From positions 1,736,001-1,800,000 of the forward strand of contig NZ_CAMZOK010000001.1 in assembly GCF_947331465.1 (NCBI RefSeq): a stretch of DNA of 64,000 bases, given 5' to 3'. Origin of the DNA: Shimia sp. Alg240-R146. Its GTDB lineage: Bacteria > Pseudomonadota > Alphaproteobacteria > Rhodobacterales > Rhodobacteraceae. Below are positions 25,709-36,727 of this stretch, in pieces. The notes beneath the pieces are model-generated. The model was not told where the DNA came from and searched no databases. It was given only the letters and a program-made list of their open reading frames with translations. The position numbers and the translations under genes were made by a program. The stretch's first letter is position 1, and every line of letters starts with the position of its first letter.

Positions 25709-26953
25709 CTAAATTGGCCGATCTGTTGCGCGCGCCAGCCCGTCGGTCACTGCTGTAAATACCTCGGAGAAACTGTGCGCAGCGTTTGGCGTTACGGTTT
25801 TCACCGCATCAGAGACCACGGTGAGCAAACTTGATCCGCCAACATAAATCACACGGTCGATTTTGTCGGCCTTAAGCCCTGCGATGTCCAGCGTGTCAAT
25901 CACGCCTTGGCGCATGTCGTCCCCGAAAGGCGAGAGGATCTCGGTGAGTTTGGCCGGGGGTAGGGCGACGGTTAGGCCGGATTCCACGGTGGTGAGCGAA
26001 ATCAAAGGATCGTTCGCGTTGCCGTTGGCAGCGATTTTGCCGGTTTCTGTGGCAAAGGCGATGTCGTGGCCCAGCTCATCACGCAACACATCGGCGAGGC
26101 GGGAGAGTTTTTGCGGCTCCTCCGCTTGCTTCAGCATCTCGGCGACTTTGCGTTGGGTTTGCGCGGTGTAAAGAAACGGAATTTTCTCCCACGTGGCGAG
26201 GTCGTTGAAAATCGCGTTGGGGGTCGGGAAACAGCCGGGTCCGAAGTGGTCGCGCAACAGGCTGCCTTTGCCAAGATGGGGCATGACTTCGCCAAAGCTC
26301 AGCGCGCGGTCAAAATCGGTACCGCCAATGCGCACGCCGTGATTGGCAAGGATGTCGACGGCGCCATGGTGGCTGCGGAACAGCGAAAAATCCGAGGTGC
26401 CACCGCCGATATCCACGATCAGGCCAATGCCGTCGCCGTCCACCAAAGCGCCATCCGCGATGGCGGCGGCTTCGGGCTCAGCCACAAAAGTGACTTCGGT
26501 AAATCCGGCAGCGAGGTAGCAGGCGCGCAGGTCATCTTCGGCCTGCTGCTCGCGCGGGTCGTTCGTGCCGTGAAACACCACCGGCCGACCAGAAATAGCA
26601 TGTTCAAACGTCAGGCCGGTCTGTGCTTCGGCTTGGGTTTTGATGTGACGCAGGAAGCGGGCGATGATGTCGACAAAGGTGACGCGGGTGTTCAGGATCT
26701 GTCGCGGCTCATGCATCAATGTGGTGCCTAACACACGTTTGAGTGCGCGCATAAAGCGGCCTTCCAGTCCCTCTAGAAGCGCCTGATTGGCGGGCTCGCC
26801 CAGAAGGGTTTTGCGGGTCTCATAGTCGAAAAAGAACGTGGTGGGCAAAGTGGTGTGGCCGCCGTTAAATGTGATCAGACGGGGGTGGCCGTCCTGCATA
26901 AAGCCGGCAGCGGAGTTTGACGTGCCAAAATCGATGCCCAACGCGCGTGTCAT
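25709..26953 (-). CDS. Hsp70-family protein, YegD-like, ATPase domain only
   Basis: 414 residues. The actin-like Hsp70 ATPase fold is clear: phosphate 1 motif GIDFGTSNS (6-14), FVAEPEAAAIADG, phosphate 2 motif VDIGGGTSDFSLF, and adenosine motif IYVGGSSLLTVVSDAV. The protein stops after the ATPase domain and lacks the DnaK substrate-binding and lid domains, as in E. coli YegD (about 450 residues). A chaperone or regulatory ATPase role is inferred; partners are unknown. The start is ATG at 26953. Its stop is 15 bp from the convergent HisD-like gene. Confidence 0.85.
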   Translation of the reverse strand: MTRALGIDFGTSNSAAGFMQDGHPRLITFNGGHTTLPTTFFFDYETRKTLLGEPANQALLEGLEGRFMRALKRVLGTTLMHEPRQILNTRVTFVDIIARFLRHIKTQAEAQTGLTFEHAISGRPVVFHGTNDPREQQAEDDLRACYLAAGFTEVTFVAEPEAAAIADGALVDGDGIGLIVDIGGGTSDFSLFRSHHGAVDILANHGVRIGGTDFDRALSFGEVMPHLGKGSLLRDHFGPGCFPTPNAIFNDLATWEKIPFLYTAQTQRKVAEMLKQAEEPQKLSRLADVLRDELGHDIAFATETGKIAANGNANDPLISLTTVESGLTVALPPAKLTEILSPFGDDMRQGVIDTLDIAGLKADKIDRVIYVGGSSLLTVVSDAVKTVTPNAAHSFSEVFTAVTDGLARATDRPI

Positions 26954-27030
26954 GGCCTTGCCTTTTGCGGTTTTGAAGGCGGCGAGACCTACGATTGTCG
27001 CTGCCGTGTGTCAAGCGGGCAGCGCCACGA

Positions 27031-27056
27031 AAAAGGACAGCCACGAGTGGGCTGTC
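27031..27056 (-). terminator. Rho-independent terminator of the chemoreceptor gene
   Basis: Reading leftward, GACAGCC-CACTCGT-GGCTGTC (27036-27056) forms a 7-bp stem followed by CTTTTT. It lies 25 bp after the chemoreceptor stop. Confidence 0.8.
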
Positions 27057-27080
27057 TCATAGTTGTTAATTTGGGCAGAC

Positions 27081-29249
27081 TTAGCTGGCCAAAGCGCGCG
27101 GCGTCGCGTTTTTTGCGCCGGATTTGGGCGTGACGACGAACTGTTGGCTGGTATCGACAAGGTCGTCTGTCAGCATGTTGAGCGAGTCGATGGACGCGGC
27201 GGTTTCTTCAAACATCGCCGCGTTTTGTTGGGTCACGCCTTCCAGCGAGTTCACCGCAGTGTTGACCTCATTCAGGCGGCCGCCTTGGTCTTTGGTCTGG
27301 GAAGCGATGCTGCCGATTGTGCCCTCAAGTTCAGCGACATAGCCAGAGATTTGCTGAATGGAGTCCCCGGCCTGCGCAATGTGTTGCGCGCCTTCGTTGA
27401 TTTCGGCTGCGCTGGTGCTGATCAAATCGTTGATGTCCTTGGCCGCGTCTGAAGACCGCAACGCAAGGGCTCGCACCTCAGATGCCACAACCGCAAAACC
27501 AAGGCCGCTTTCACCTGCGCGGGCGGCTTCGACGCCGGCGTTGAGCGCCAGAAGATTGGTCTGGAAAGCGATGTCTTCGATCATTTCGGTGACCGTGGAA
27601 ATCCGCGCGGAGGTGTCGACGATCTTGTCCATGGCGATGACGGCGTCGGCCACGACGGCCGCTCCGGTTTGGGCCACCTCATGCGCCGCGTCAGCCTGGC
27701 CGCGGGCTGCGGTCACGCGCTGGGCGACGTCTTGTACCGACAGGGTGAGGTCTTTGAGCGCTGATGTGGAGGAGGCAAGGTCGTTGGCTTGCTGTTCGGT
27801 GCGGTTGGACAGGTTGCCGGTTTCCGAGGAAATGCTGTCTGTGTAGGTGCTGATTTCGGAGGCGTTTTTGACCACGCTTTGGATCAAGCCGGAGATGGAG
27901 GACAGGGCGTTGTTGAGCGCGCTTTGCAATTCGGCAAACGCTCCATGGAATGTGCCGTCCATGCGGTGTGTCAAATCGCCCTGCGACATGGCTTGGCTCA
28001 CTGACATAACGGCTGACAGGCCGGTTTCCGTATTGGCCATGAGCCGATCGAGGTTGGCCGCCGCAGACGACAGGGTGTCGTCCTCAAACTCTGTGGCAAT
28101 GCGCTTGGAGAAATCCCCCTCGCTGGCAGCCTTGGCCATCGCAGAGATCCGTATTTGAAACTCCTCACCCTCCTTTTGCAGGAGAGCCGCCTGAGCGTCG
28201 GCGCTTGCTTGTTTGTCCACCACACCCCGGCGCAGGATGGTGCGCGTGAGCACTGCGATCAGAAGGCTGAAGAGAACCACGAAAGCGCCAGCTATTGTAA
28301 GCCGCGCCTGAAACTGACTCTGTTCTGTACGCAACCGCGTGGAGATGGCAGTGGCTTCGGATGCGACGGCGGCATCAAGCACGGAAAAAGCGGACAGCGC
28401 GACAGCGTCGTCGACCACAACGGCCTTGTCGATTTTTTCGACCCGTGCCTTGTCGCTGATCATCGGGGCGGCCACGTCCAGCATGGCTTCGTAGCTGTCA
28501 AGCACGCTGGCGATATCGCTCACTGCCTGGATTTCGGCTTCGGTCAGGTCAAAGCCGCGCAGGTTGGAAATCTCGGTGCGGGCAGAAGTGATATCTGCGC
28601 GAACTGCGTCGGCTTGTGACAGGTCAGAGCGCAGAACCATGTTCTTGAATTTGAAGATCATACCGCCGTAACCAAGATGCAGACGCAGAGTGGCGAGCGT
28701 TTCTCCTTTGGTGGGGAGCGCGTTGTCAGGGCGGTTGGCCGCCGCCGCTTGTCGCAGGGCAGCGAGGGCGGTGAGGGCTTGGGTGTCGTCGATTTTCACA
28801 GAGCGGTCGATGTTGGCGGCGGATTGGCCAAATTTGCGCATGTCACCGATTTTGTCGAGGTGCGCAACGTAGGTGTTGATCAGGTCACGGATCGGCGCGA
28901 CCTGTTCTTCTGGTGCAGCGCCGAGGTTGACGATGCGCTGAAGAGCTGCAAGCGCGGCGCCCGCGTTCTGGTTTGCGGTGCGCTTGTAAACTTCATCTTT
29001 GCGCAGGACGGCATCTTTGAATCCATGGATCATGCCACCATAACCAAGCGCCTTTTCCAGATCTATTTTGGCGATGGCAGCGGGGTCCGCCCGCAATTCT
29101 ACGTCTCGCATCAATGTGACGGCCTTGTCAGCGCGCGTGACCGCCCAGGCGGCCATCGAAGCGGTCATGATGGCCATGGCGACGATGGAAAGCACAACCA
29201 GGCGGCTGAGCGCGCTGACGGAAAGGGATTTCAGGGCAGTCATATTCAT
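27081..29249 (-). CDS. Methyl-accepting chemotaxis protein with duplicated sensor module
   Basis: 722 residues. First membrane segment at about 15-37, periplasmic sensor to about 305, second membrane segment near 312-334, then HAMP-like regions and the signalling domain with the tip [20 protein letters not shown]. The sensor is a tandem duplication: [16 protein letters not shown] (68-83) recurs as [16 protein letters not shown] (192-207), and [14 protein letters not shown] (146-159) recurs as [14 protein letters not shown] (272-285), a period of about 125 residues. The ligand is unknown. ATG codons at 29249 and 29243 are both possible; GGA upstream fits either. The open frame extends to 29351 but without a signal-like start. 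No che genes are nearby, so it is an orphan receptor. Confidence 0.9.
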   Translation of the reverse strand: MNMTALKSLSVSALSRLVVLSIVAMAIMTASMAAWAVTRADKAVTLMRDVELRADPAAIAKIDLEKALGYGGMIHGFKDAVLRKDEVYKRTANQNAGAALAALQRIVNLGAAPEEQVAPIRDLINTYVAHLDKIGDMRKFGQSAANIDRSVKIDDTQALTALAALRQAAAANRPDNALPTKGETLATLRLHLGYGGMIFKFKNMVLRSDLSQADAVRADITSARTEISNLRGFDLTEAEIQAVSDIASVLDSYEAMLDVAAPMISDKARVEKIDKAVVVDDAVALSAFSVLDAAVASEATAISTRLRTEQSQFQARLTIAGAFVVLFSLLIAVLTRTILRRGVVDKQASADAQAALLQKEGEEFQIRISAMAKAASEGDFSKRIATEFEDDTLSSAAANLDRLMANTETGLSAVMSVSQAMSQGDLTHRMDGTFHGAFAELQSALNNALSSISGLIQSVVKNASEISTYTDSISSETGNLSNRTEQQANDLASSTSALKDLTLSVQDVAQRVTAARGQADAAHEVAQTGAAVVADAVIAMDKIVDTSARISTVTEMIEDIAFQTNLLALNAGVEAARAGESGLGFAVVASEVRALALRSSDAAKDINDLISTSAAEINEGAQHIAQAGDSIQQISGYVAELEGTIGSIASQTKDQGGRLNEVNTAVNSLEGVTQQNAAMFEETAASIDSLNMLTDDLVDTSQQFVVTPKSGAKNATPRALAS

Positions 29250-29446
29250 GTATCCGGCACAATTTTTGTTGGGATGGCGCCACGAGAGCATCGTGCGCCT
29301 TTCGATCCGCAGAGACCCTAGAAGTCGTTGGTTAACGATGGCTAAAACCACTTTGGATATCAGGCAAGATCGGGGCTCAAATTCTAAGAAACCTGAAAAA
29401 AGACGTGCAGCTTAGTCTCAAAGTTTTCTTAAATTTGAGGTCACCG

Positions 29447-29482
29447 TGCAAAAAAGCCGGGCGCGATGCACCCGGCTTTTTG
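29447..29482 (-). terminator. Strong terminator after carB (bidirectional shape)
   Basis: AAAAAGCCGGG (29451-29461) pairs with CCCGGCTTTTT (29471-29481), loop of nine bases, with T-runs in both orientations. It lies 25 bp after the carB stop. Nothing ends here on the plus strand, so it serves carB. Confidence 0.9.
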
Positions 29483-29505
29483 AAGTATTTAAGTTTGTGG
29501 GCGCG

Positions 29506-32500
29506 CTAGCCTTGCAGGCTGCGCACTTCCAGATCCTCTTCGCGCATCGCCTGCATGGCCTGCGCAGCGGCGTGGCTGGCGGCGGCGGTGGTGAAGTAAG
29601 GGATCTTGTCATAAAGCGCGACAGCGCGGATTTCACGGCTGTCTTCAACGGCTTGCGTGTCCTCAGTGGTGTTCATCACCAGCGAAATTTGACCGTCTTT
29701 GAGCATGTCGACCACGTTGGGGCGGCCTTCATAAACTTTGTTGACGGTCTCACAGGCGATGTTTTCGCCGTTGAGGAACGAGGCTGTGCCGCGGGTCGCG
29801 ACGATGCCAAAGCCCAAGCCGATCAGGGTCTGTGCAGTCTCCACAAGATCCGGTGTTTTGTCGGCATCTTTGATCGAAAAGAAGACTTTGCCGGACTCTG
29901 GCAAGTGCATCCCAGCGCCCATCTGCGCCTTGAGGAAGGCACGCGGGAAGCTGCGATCCCAGCCCATGACTTCGCCGGTGGAGCGCATTTCCGGCCCCAG
30001 GATGGTGTCCACGCCGGGGAAGCGGGCAAAGGGCAGCACGGCCTCTTTGACGGAGAACCACGGCATGTTCGGATCGGCCAGCGTCATCTGATCCGCAATG
30101 GGTTGATCCTTGGTTGTGTCGCCTTCTTTGTAGGGCGCGCGTTTCGGGAAGTCGGCGAGCTTTTCGCCCGCCATGATGCGCGCGGCAATCGAGGCGATCG
30201 CGCTGTCAGTGGATTTCGCCACAAACGGCACAGTGCGCGAGGCGCGCGGGTTGACTTCGATCAGGTAGATCTCGCCGTTTTTCACGGCGAACTGCACGTT
30301 CATCAGGCCCACAACATTCAGCGCGATGGCGAGCGCATGAGATTGGCGCTCGATCTCGACAATAATGTCCTTGTCCAGCGAGTAGGGCGGCAGCGAACAG
30401 GCGCTGTCGCCGGAGTGCACGCCGGCCTCTTCGATGTGCTGCATGATGCCAGTGATGTGCACGTCTGTGCCGTCACAGAGCGCGTCCACGTCGAGCTCGA
30501 CGGCGCCATCAAGGTAGCTGTCGAGCAAGACCGGACTGTCGCCGGACACAACCACAGCCTCGGCGATGTAGCGTTCCAGTTGCGCCATATCGCGTACGAT
30601 TTCCATCGCGCGGCCACCCAGCACATAAGACGGGCGGATCACCAGCGGGAAGCCGATGTCGCCGGCAATCGCAAGTGCCTCGGCGTCTGTGGAGGCGATG
30701 CCGTTGTTGGGCTGCTTCAGGCCAAGTTCGTTCACGAGGGCTTGGAAACGTTCGCGGTCTTCGGCGAGATCGATGGCGTCTGGCGTGGTGCCAAGGATCG
30801 GGATGCCTTCGTTTTCCAGCGCGTTTGCCAACTTCAGAGGTGTCTGGCCGCCGAACTGCACGATCACGCCATGCAGCGTGCCGTTGTCCTGTTCGACGCG
30901 CAGGATTTCCATGACGTGTTCAAACGTCAGCGGTTCAAAATACAAGCGATCCGATGTGTCATAGTCGGTGGACACGGTTTCGGGGTTGCAGTTGATCATG
31001 ATGGTTTCATAGCCCTGCTCGGTCAGCGCATAGCAGGCGTGACAGCAGCAGTAGTCAAACTCGATACCCTGGCCGATACGGTTCGGGCCACCGCCAAGGA
31101 TCACAACTTTTTTGCGTTCCGATGGCCGCGCTTCGCATTCCACATCGCCCATCATCGGAGCCTCGTAGGTGGAGTACATATAAGGTGTTTGCGCCTCAAA
31201 CTCGGCGGCACAGGTATCGATGCGTTTGAAGACCGCCGTCACGCCAAGGTTCTGGCGGGCGCGGCGCACATTGTCTTCGTCGCGGCCGGATAGGGTGGCG
31301 AGGCGGGCATCGGTGAAGCCCAGCATTTTGAGGCGGCGCAGGCCGTCTTCGGTCACGGGCAGTCCGTTGGCGCGCACGTCTTCTTCGGCGTCGACAATTT
31401 CGCGGATGCGGTCAAGGAACCACGGGTCAAACATGGTGACGTCGTGGATTTCCTCGTTGGTCAGACCGTGGCGCATGGCCTGCGCGATGGTGCGCATGCG
31501 GTCCGGGGTGGCGACGCTGATGGCTTTGATGACCATGGCGCGGCCAAGCGAGGTGTCGTCGGCGCCTTCGATTTCCACTTCGTCAAATCCTGTTAGCCCG
31601 CTCTCCATCGAGGCCAGAGCTTTTTGCAAGGACTCGTGGATTGTGCGGCCGATGGCCATTGTCTCGCCCACGGATTTCATCGCGGTGGTCAGATATGGCT
31701 CGGCGCCGGGGAATTTTTCGAAGGCAAATTTCGGGATCTTGGTGACGACATAGTCGATTGTCGGCTCAAAGGACGCAGGGGTCACTTTGGTGATGTCGTT
31801 GTCGAGCTCGTCCAGCGTGAAGCCGACAGCCAGTTTCGCAGCGATCTTCGCAATCGGGAAGCCAGTGGCCTTGGAGGCCAAAGCGGACGAGCGCGACACA
31901 CGCGGGTTCATTTCGATCACAACCATGCGGCCGTCAGCAGGGTTCACCGCCCATTGCACGTTGGAGCCGCCGGTTTCCACGCCGATTTCGCGCAGAACCG
32001 CGATCGAGTGGTTGCGCATGACCTGATACTCTTTGTCGGTCAGCGTAAGCGCCGGGGCTACGGTGATGGAATCCCCGGTGTGCACGCCCATCGGGTCAAC
32101 ATTTTCAATGGAGCAGACGATGATGGCGTTGTCGGCGGTGTCGCGCACCACTTCCATCTCAAATTCTTTCCAGCCCAGCAACGATTCATCGACAAGGATC
32201 TGGTTGACGGGGCTTGCGTCCATGCCGGTGCGGCAGAAGTGCATGTAGTCTTCGCGGTTATACGCCACGCCGCCACCAGTGCCGCCCATGGTGAAGGCGG
32301 GCCGGATGATCGCCGGAAGACCGATGTCTTCGAGTTCTGCCAGCGCCAGACGCACGCCTTCGTCAAGGTCGGTCGAGCCGTCGTCGCGTTTCGGTGCTGT
32401 CACAATCGAGGCGCGCGGGTTTTCGATGCCAAGCCGGTCCATGGCTTCGCGGAAAAGCTTGCGGTCTTCGGCCATCTCAATGGCGTCACGGTCCGCGCCG

Positions 32501-32847
32501 ATCATTTCGACGCCGAATTTTTCGAGCACGCCCATTTCCTCAACCGCGAGCGCGGTGTTGAGACCGGTCTGCCCGCCCATGGTGGGCAGGAGCGCGTCGG
32601 GGCGTTCTTTTTCGATAATCTTGGCGACAAACTCGGGGGTGATCGGTTCGATGTAGGTTGCGTCCGCCATGTCGGGGTCTGTCATGATCGTGGCGGGATT
32701 GGAGTTCACCAGAATGACACGGTAGCCTTCTTCTCGAAGGGCCTTACATGCCTGAGCGCCGGAGTAGTCAAACTCGCAGGCTTGGCCAATCACAATGGGG
32801 CCAGCCCCGATGATCATGATCGAGGAGATATCTGTTCTTTTTGGCAT
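29506..32847 (-). CDS. carB: Carbamoyl-phosphate synthase large subunit
   Basis: Makes carbamoyl phosphate for arginine and pyrimidine synthesis, using ammonia channelled from CarA. 1113 residues, the normal size (about 1070-1120). Two homologous ATP-grasp halves: the first begins with [20 protein letters not shown], the second with [20 protein letters not shown], and [20 protein letters not shown] closes the second ATP site. The C-terminal MGS-like allosteric domain has [19 protein letters not shown]. The start is ATG at 32847 with GAGG upstream. carA is not adjacent in this window. A 6-bp hairpin (GGCGAC/GTCGCC, 32867-32886) lies in the leader; its meaning is unclear. Confidence 0.97.
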   Translation of the reverse strand: MPKRTDISSIMIIGAGPIVIGQACEFDYSGAQACKALREEGYRVILVNSNPATIMTDPDMADATYIEPITPEFVAKIIEKERPDALLPTMGGQTGLNTALAVEEMGVLEKFGVEMIGADRDAIEMAEDRKLFREAMDRLGIENPRASIVTAPKRDDGSTDLDEGVRLALAELEDIGLPAIIRPAFTMGGTGGGVAYNREDYMHFCRTGMDASPVNQILVDESLLGWKEFEMEVVRDTADNAIIVCSIENVDPMGVHTGDSITVAPALTLTDKEYQVMRNHSIAVLREIGVETGGSNVQWAVNPADGRMVVIEMNPRVSRSSALASKATGFPIAKIAAKLAVGFTLDELDNDITKVTPASFEPTIDYVVTKIPKFAFEKFPGAEPYLTTAMKSVGETMAIGRTIHESLQKALASMESGLTGFDEVEIEGADDTSLGRAMVIKAISVATPDRMRTIAQAMRHGLTNEEIHDVTMFDPWFLDRIREIVDAEEDVRANGLPVTEDGLRRLKMLGFTDARLATLSGRDEDNVRRARQNLGVTAVFKRIDTCAAEFEAQTPYMYSTYEAPMMGDVECEARPSERKKVVILGGGPNRIGQGIEFDYCCCHACYALTEQGYETIMINCNPETVSTDYDTSDRLYFEPLTFEHVMEILRVEQDNGTLHGVIVQFGGQTPLKLANALENEGIPILGTTPDAIDLAEDRERFQALVNELGLKQPNNGIASTDAEALAIAGDIGFPLVIRPSYVLGGRAMEIVRDMAQLERYIAEAVVVSGDSPVLLDSYLDGAVELDVDALCDGTDVHITGIMQHIEEAGVHSGDSACSLPPYSLDKDIIVEIERQSHALAIALNVVGLMNVQFAVKNGEIYLIEVNPRASRTVPFVAKSTDSAIASIAARIMAGEKLADFPKRAPYKEGDTTKDQPIADQMTLADPNMPWFSVKEAVLPFARFPGVDTILGPEMRSTGEVMGWDRSFPRAFLKAQMGAGMHLPESGKVFFSIKDADKTPDLVETAQTLIGLGFGIVATRGTASFLNGENIACETVNKVYEGRPNVVDMLKDGQISLVMNTTEDTQAVEDSREIRAVALYDKIPYFTTAAASHAAAQAMQAMREEDLEVRSLQG

Positions 32848-33289
32848 GGTGGACCTCGGGCTTGGAGGCGACGGGCAGTTGTCGCCGTATGCGCAAATTG
32901 TCGTGGGTTATACGGATCATAAAGAAAGGCGCAAGAGGGATCGCATTAGGAGAGGTATTTTGGGGGGTTTCTTTGTTTTTTGGGCGTCGAGACACGTGGA
33001 CGTGCCGAAATTGGGCCATGCAATAGACGGGGTGGCGGCCCGAAGATTCGCCCGGCCAGATGAAACTGTCCGGAACACTGACGCACAAAATGAGGCCGTG
33101 ACGAAGGCTTTGGATGCTTCTTGCATGGGATCGCAATCGGCTTTTGTACGGGGCTGGGCGTGTTTTTCCGATCCGGCACCGTGATCAGGCCGTTTTGAGC
33201 CACTTTGGCGGGCTGTTGGCTTGACTTTGGCGGCTCAAACAGGTGTATCGGCGCGACTGTAGTAATTCACCCTGAAAGAGGGCCCGCAC
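32848..33289. other. Divergent intergenic region carB/aspS
   Basis: About 440 bp between the divergent carB and aspS starts. It holds their promoters and a small hairpin in the carB leader (32867-32886). The open frames here have no ribosome site or recognisable sequence and are not called. No RNA gene was recognised. Confidence 0.5.
33221..33249 (+). promoter_or_regulatory. Possible sigma-70 promoter of aspS
   Basis: TTGACT (33221-33226), 17-bp spacer, TGTATC (33244-33249), 40 bp upstream of the aspS ATG. The -35 is good and the -10 weak, so this is tentative. Confidence 0.3.
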
Positions 33290-35146
33290 ATGCACGCCTT
33301 TCGCAGCCATACCTGCGCCGACCTGAACAAATCCAACGTGGGCGAGACCGTCCGCCTGTCCGGCTGGGTGCATCGCATCCGCGATCACGGCGGCATCCTG
33401 TTTGTCGATCTGCGCGACCACTATGGCATCACACAGGTTTTGTGCGATCCCGACAGCCCGGTGTTTGCGGACATGGAAAAGGTGCGCAGCGAGTGGTGTA
33501 TCCGCATTGACGGCAACGTCAAAGCCCGTGACGCCGATCTGGTGAACGACAAGATCCCAACCGGTGAGGTTGAAGTCTTTGTGCGTGATCTCGAAGTGCT
33601 GGGCGCGGCTGACGAGCTGCCGCTGCTGGTGTTTGGTGATCAGGAATACCCTGAAGAGACCCGCCTGAAGTATCGCTTCCTTGATCTGCGTCGTGAGCAG
33701 ATGCAGCAGAACATGACCATGCGGTCGGATGTTGTGACCAGCATGCGCAAACGTATGTGGGGCAACGGCTTCCGCGAGTATCAGACGCCGATCATCACCG
33801 CATCGAGCCCTGAAGGTGCGCGCGATTTCTTGGTGCCGTCGCGTATTCACCCCGGCAAATTCTATGCGCTGCCGCAAGCGCCACAGCAGTTCAAACAGCT
33901 GATGATGGTTGCGGGCTTTGACAAGTATTTCCAGATCGCGCCGTGCTTCCGTGATGAAGACCCGCGTGCGGATCGCTCGCCCACAGATTTCTATCAACTC
34001 GATATGGAAATGTCCTTTGTGGAGCAGCAGGACGTTTTTGACACGATCGCGCCAGTTCTGGCGGGTGTCTTTGAGGAATTCGGCGGTGGCCGCAAAGTGG
34101 ACGCGCCTGAAAGCTGGCCGCAGATCCCCTATGCCGAGGCCGCGTTGAAGTATGGGTCGGACAAGCCCGACCTGCGCAACCCGATCGAGATGCAGGTCGT
34201 GTCCGAGCATTTCGCCGGTTCCGGCTTTGCGATCTTTGCCAAGTTGCTGGAACAGGAAGGCACCGAAGTGCGCGCCATTCCAGCGCCCACAGGCGGGTCG
34301 CGTAAGTTCTGTGACCGCATGAACAAATTCGCACAGCAAGAAGGGCTGCCCGGCATGGGCTATATCTTCTGGCGCAAACAGTCCGCGGACACCATCGCGC
34401 AGGAGCAGGGGGTCTCTGTCAAAGAGGTGAATGCCAAGATCAAAGCCGGTGAAATTGTGCTGGGCGAAGAGGCCGCTGGTCCGTTGGCCAAGAACATTGG
34501 TCCGGAGCGCACAGAGGCGATCCGTCAGCAGCTGGGTCTGAAAGTCGGCGATGCGGCGTTCTTCTTGGGTGGTAAACCCAAGGCGTTTGAACCGGTTGCG
34601 GGGCGTGCGCGCAACGTGATTGGCGATGAGCTTGGCCTGACGGACACAAACCGGTTTGCGTTCGCATGGATCGTGGACTTCCCGATTTATGAAGCAGATG
34701 AGGAGACCGGCAAGGTCGACTTTGAGCACAATCCGTTCTCGATGCCGCAGGGCGGTTTGGACGCGTTGAATGGTGATCCATTAAAAGTCTTGGGCTATCA
34801 GTATGATCTGGCATGTAACGGTTACGAACTGGTGTCGGGTGCGATCCGGAACCACAAGCCGGACGTGATGCTGAAAGCGTTTGAGATTGCAGGCTACGAT
34901 GAGGCCGAAGTGAAAAGCCGGTTTGGCGCGCTTTACAAAGCCTTCTCTTATGGTGCACCGCCCCACGGCGGGTGTGCTGCTGGTGTGGACCGCATCGTGA
35001 TGCTGCTGGCAGATCAGCAGAACATCCGCGAAGTGATGCTGTTCCCGATGAACCAGCGTGCTGAAGATCTGATGATGAATGCCCCGAGCGAGCCTGCTCC
35101 GGATCAGTTGATGGAGCTGAGCCTGCGGGTCATTCCGCAGGACTGA
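33290..35146 (+). CDS. aspS: Aspartyl-tRNA synthetase
   Basis: Charges tRNA-Asp in the cytoplasm. 618 residues, a little longer than E. coli (590). The N-terminal OB-fold anticodon-binding domain has [20 protein letters not shown]. The class II catalytic core has [15 protein letters not shown], motif 2 [19 protein letters not shown] and motif 3 [14 protein letters not shown], with a GAD-type insertion near residues 300-420. Many alphaproteobacterial AspRS enzymes are non-discriminating and also make Asp-tRNA-Asn; I cannot decide this from sequence alone. The ATG at 33290 gives the usual MHAFRSHTC start. A strong terminator follows. Confidence 0.96.
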   Translation: MHAFRSHTCADLNKSNVGETVRLSGWVHRIRDHGGILFVDLRDHYGITQVLCDPDSPVFADMEKVRSEWCIRIDGNVKARDADLVNDKIPTGEVEVFVRDLEVLGAADELPLLVFGDQEYPEETRLKYRFLDLRREQMQQNMTMRSDVVTSMRKRMWGNGFREYQTPIITASSPEGARDFLVPSRIHPGKFYALPQAPQQFKQLMMVAGFDKYFQIAPCFRDEDPRADRSPTDFYQLDMEMSFVEQQDVFDTIAPVLAGVFEEFGGGRKVDAPESWPQIPYAEAALKYGSDKPDLRNPIEMQVVSEHFAGSGFAIFAKLLEQEGTEVRAIPAPTGGSRKFCDRMNKFAQQEGLPGMGYIFWRKQSADTIAQEQGVSVKEVNAKIKAGEIVLGEEAAGPLAKNIGPERTEAIRQQLGLKVGDAAFFLGGKPKAFEPVAGRARNVIGDELGLTDTNRFAFAWIVDFPIYEADEETGKVDFEHNPFSMPQGGLDALNGDPLKVLGYQYDLACNGYELVSGAIRNHKPDVMLKAFEIAGYDEAEVKSRFGALYKAFSYGAPPHGGCAAGVDRIVMLLADQQNIREVMLFPMNQRAEDLMMNAPSEPAPDQLMELSLRVIPQD

Positions 35147-35170
35147 CGCTGCTTTTTTTGACTAAAGCTG

Positions 35171-35199
35171 AAAGCCGCCCCTCTTGAGGGCGGCTTTTT
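35171..35199 (+). terminator. Rho-independent terminator after aspS
   Basis: AAAGCCGCCC-CTCTTGA-GGGCGGCTTT: ten-base stem, seven-base loop, T-run at the 3' side. It is 25 bp after the aspS stop. Confidence 0.9.
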
Positions 35200-35309
35200 G
35201 CTTGGGGTGGCGGAAAGCTGCAAACTTCGCGTGATGACGAATTTCTGACTTTGCCAAGATATGGTTTCGCGTAGACTGGGGTCAGCGAATTTTTTTACTG
35301 GTACGCGTC

Positions 35310-36704
35310 ATGTCTTTTTCTTCCACCTTGGCTGCCCATCGGTTTGGGTATGGGCTGTCGCCGGAAATCGCCCCGCCAAAATCTGTAAATGCGATGTTGC
35401 GCGCTCTGCGAGGGCGGGATCGCGCTGCGAAGCAATTCGCTTTGCCGCCTGTTTCGGACGTTCACGCGCTTACCGACGAAATTCGCCAATTGCAGCGGGC
35501 ACGACGCAAGGCGCAAAAAGCGGGTCGGGACAACGGGCCGGAGCATGCGGCGTTTGAGGCGTTTAAGAAAGCCAGCCGGCCGGAGATTTTGCGATGGACG
35601 GCGCAGGGTGTTTTGCGGCGGGTTTGGTCGGAGGACGGGCTGCGGGAGCGGCTGGTGGATTTTTGGGCCGACCACTTTGCCGCAAGAGGCAAAAATTATA
35701 GTTTTCGCACCAATGAGGCTCATTACGCTGAGACGGCGATCCGACCTTATATAAGCGGAAAGTTCGCTGACTTGTTGGAAGCGGCGGTGTTGCATCCGAT
35801 GATGCTGCATTTTCTGGATCAGAATGCTTCGGTGGGGCCAAACAGTCCGTTTGCACAACAACGGCCCAAGCAAGAACGCGGATTGAATGAAAATCTGGCG
35901 CGCGAAATTCTTGAGCTGCACACGCTGGGCGTTGGCGGGGCTTATGAGCAAAAAGATGTGCGCCAGCTGGCCAAGTTACTGACAGGTGTGCGGGCGAACT
36001 TTGACATTGCGTTGCAGTTTGAACCACGCCGAGCGGAGCCGGGGGCGGAAACTGTGTTGGGGCGCAGTTACGGTGGCGCGGAACGGGCAAAACTGGAGGA
36101 CGTGCAGGCGGTGCTGCGCGATCTGGCCGTGCATCCTGACACGGCGGCGCATTTGGCGCAAAAAATGGCGGTGCATTTTGTAGCCGACACGCCCGATACG
36201 GACTTGGTGGCGTCGATGAAAGCCGCCTATTTGGAGACTGACGGGGATCTGTCTGCGATGACAGAAGCAATGTTGCGCCATCCAGCTGCGTGGCAGGTGG
36301 CGCGGCACAATTTCAAACAGCCGATGACATTTCTGTGCTCGGCCCTGCGCGGGTTGGCGGTGCCGGTTGCCCGTCTGGAAGCGCTGCAGGGTGGTGGGTT
36401 ACAGAGGTATGTCGGCGCGCCGCTGCGCACTATGGGGCAGCCGTTGGGAAAACCGCTGGGGCCGGACGGATTTTCGGAAACCGACGGACATTGGTTGAGC
36501 CCGCAGGGTTTGGCGGCGCGGTTGCAATGGAGCTTGTCGGCGCCTGTGGATCTGGCGCGGCCTTTGCCGGACCCGCGGCGGTTTGTGCTGGACGTGTTGG
36601 GCGAAGACGTTCCGAAGGAAGTATTGTTTGCCGCCAAAGCCGCAGAAAGCCGGCGGGAGGGCGTGGCGCTCGTGCTGATGTCCCCAGCGTTTCAACGGAT
36701 GTAA
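35310..36704 (+). CDS. DUF1800 domain protein
   Basis: 464 residues. Helical protein with the family hallmarks LVDFWADHFAARGKN, GLNENLAREILELHTLGVGG and a Tyr/Arg-rich core; the N-terminal AAHRFGYGLSPEIA is also typical. No signal peptide is obvious. The biochemical function of DUF1800 proteins is not established. They almost always pair with a DUF1501 protein, and that partner follows here after 23 bp. The pair is thought to be export-related because DUF1501 members carry a Tat signal. ATG at 35310. Confidence 0.88.
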   Translation: MSFSSTLAAHRFGYGLSPEIAPPKSVNAMLRALRGRDRAAKQFALPPVSDVHALTDEIRQLQRARRKAQKAGRDNGPEHAAFEAFKKASRPEILRWTAQGVLRRVWSEDGLRERLVDFWADHFAARGKNYSFRTNEAHYAETAIRPYISGKFADLLEAAVLHPMMLHFLDQNASVGPNSPFAQQRPKQERGLNENLAREILELHTLGVGGAYEQKDVRQLAKLLTGVRANFDIALQFEPRRAEPGAETVLGRSYGGAERAKLEDVQAVLRDLAVHPDTAAHLAQKMAVHFVADTPDTDLVASMKAAYLETDGDLSAMTEAMLRHPAAWQVARHNFKQPMTFLCSALRGLAVPVARLEALQGGGLQRYVGAPLRTMGQPLGKPLGPDGFSETDGHWLSPQGLAARLQWSLSAPVDLARPLPDPRRFVLDVLGEDVPKEVLFAAKAAESRREGVALVLMSPAFQRM

Positions 36705-36727
36705 GGCGATGTCGGAGAGGGCGCGAA

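Noticed and set aside
29446..31293. 615-codon plus-strand frame inside carB
   Set aside because: Antisense shadow of carB, rich in His, Arg and Val as expected from high-GC wobble bias; carB itself is unmistakable.
31624..32922. 432-codon plus-strand frame inside carB
   Set aside because: Also a shadow of carB with no domain-like pattern.
33185..34729. 514-codon minus-strand frame opposite aspS
   Set aside because: Antisense shadow of aspS; composition and lack of motifs rule it out.
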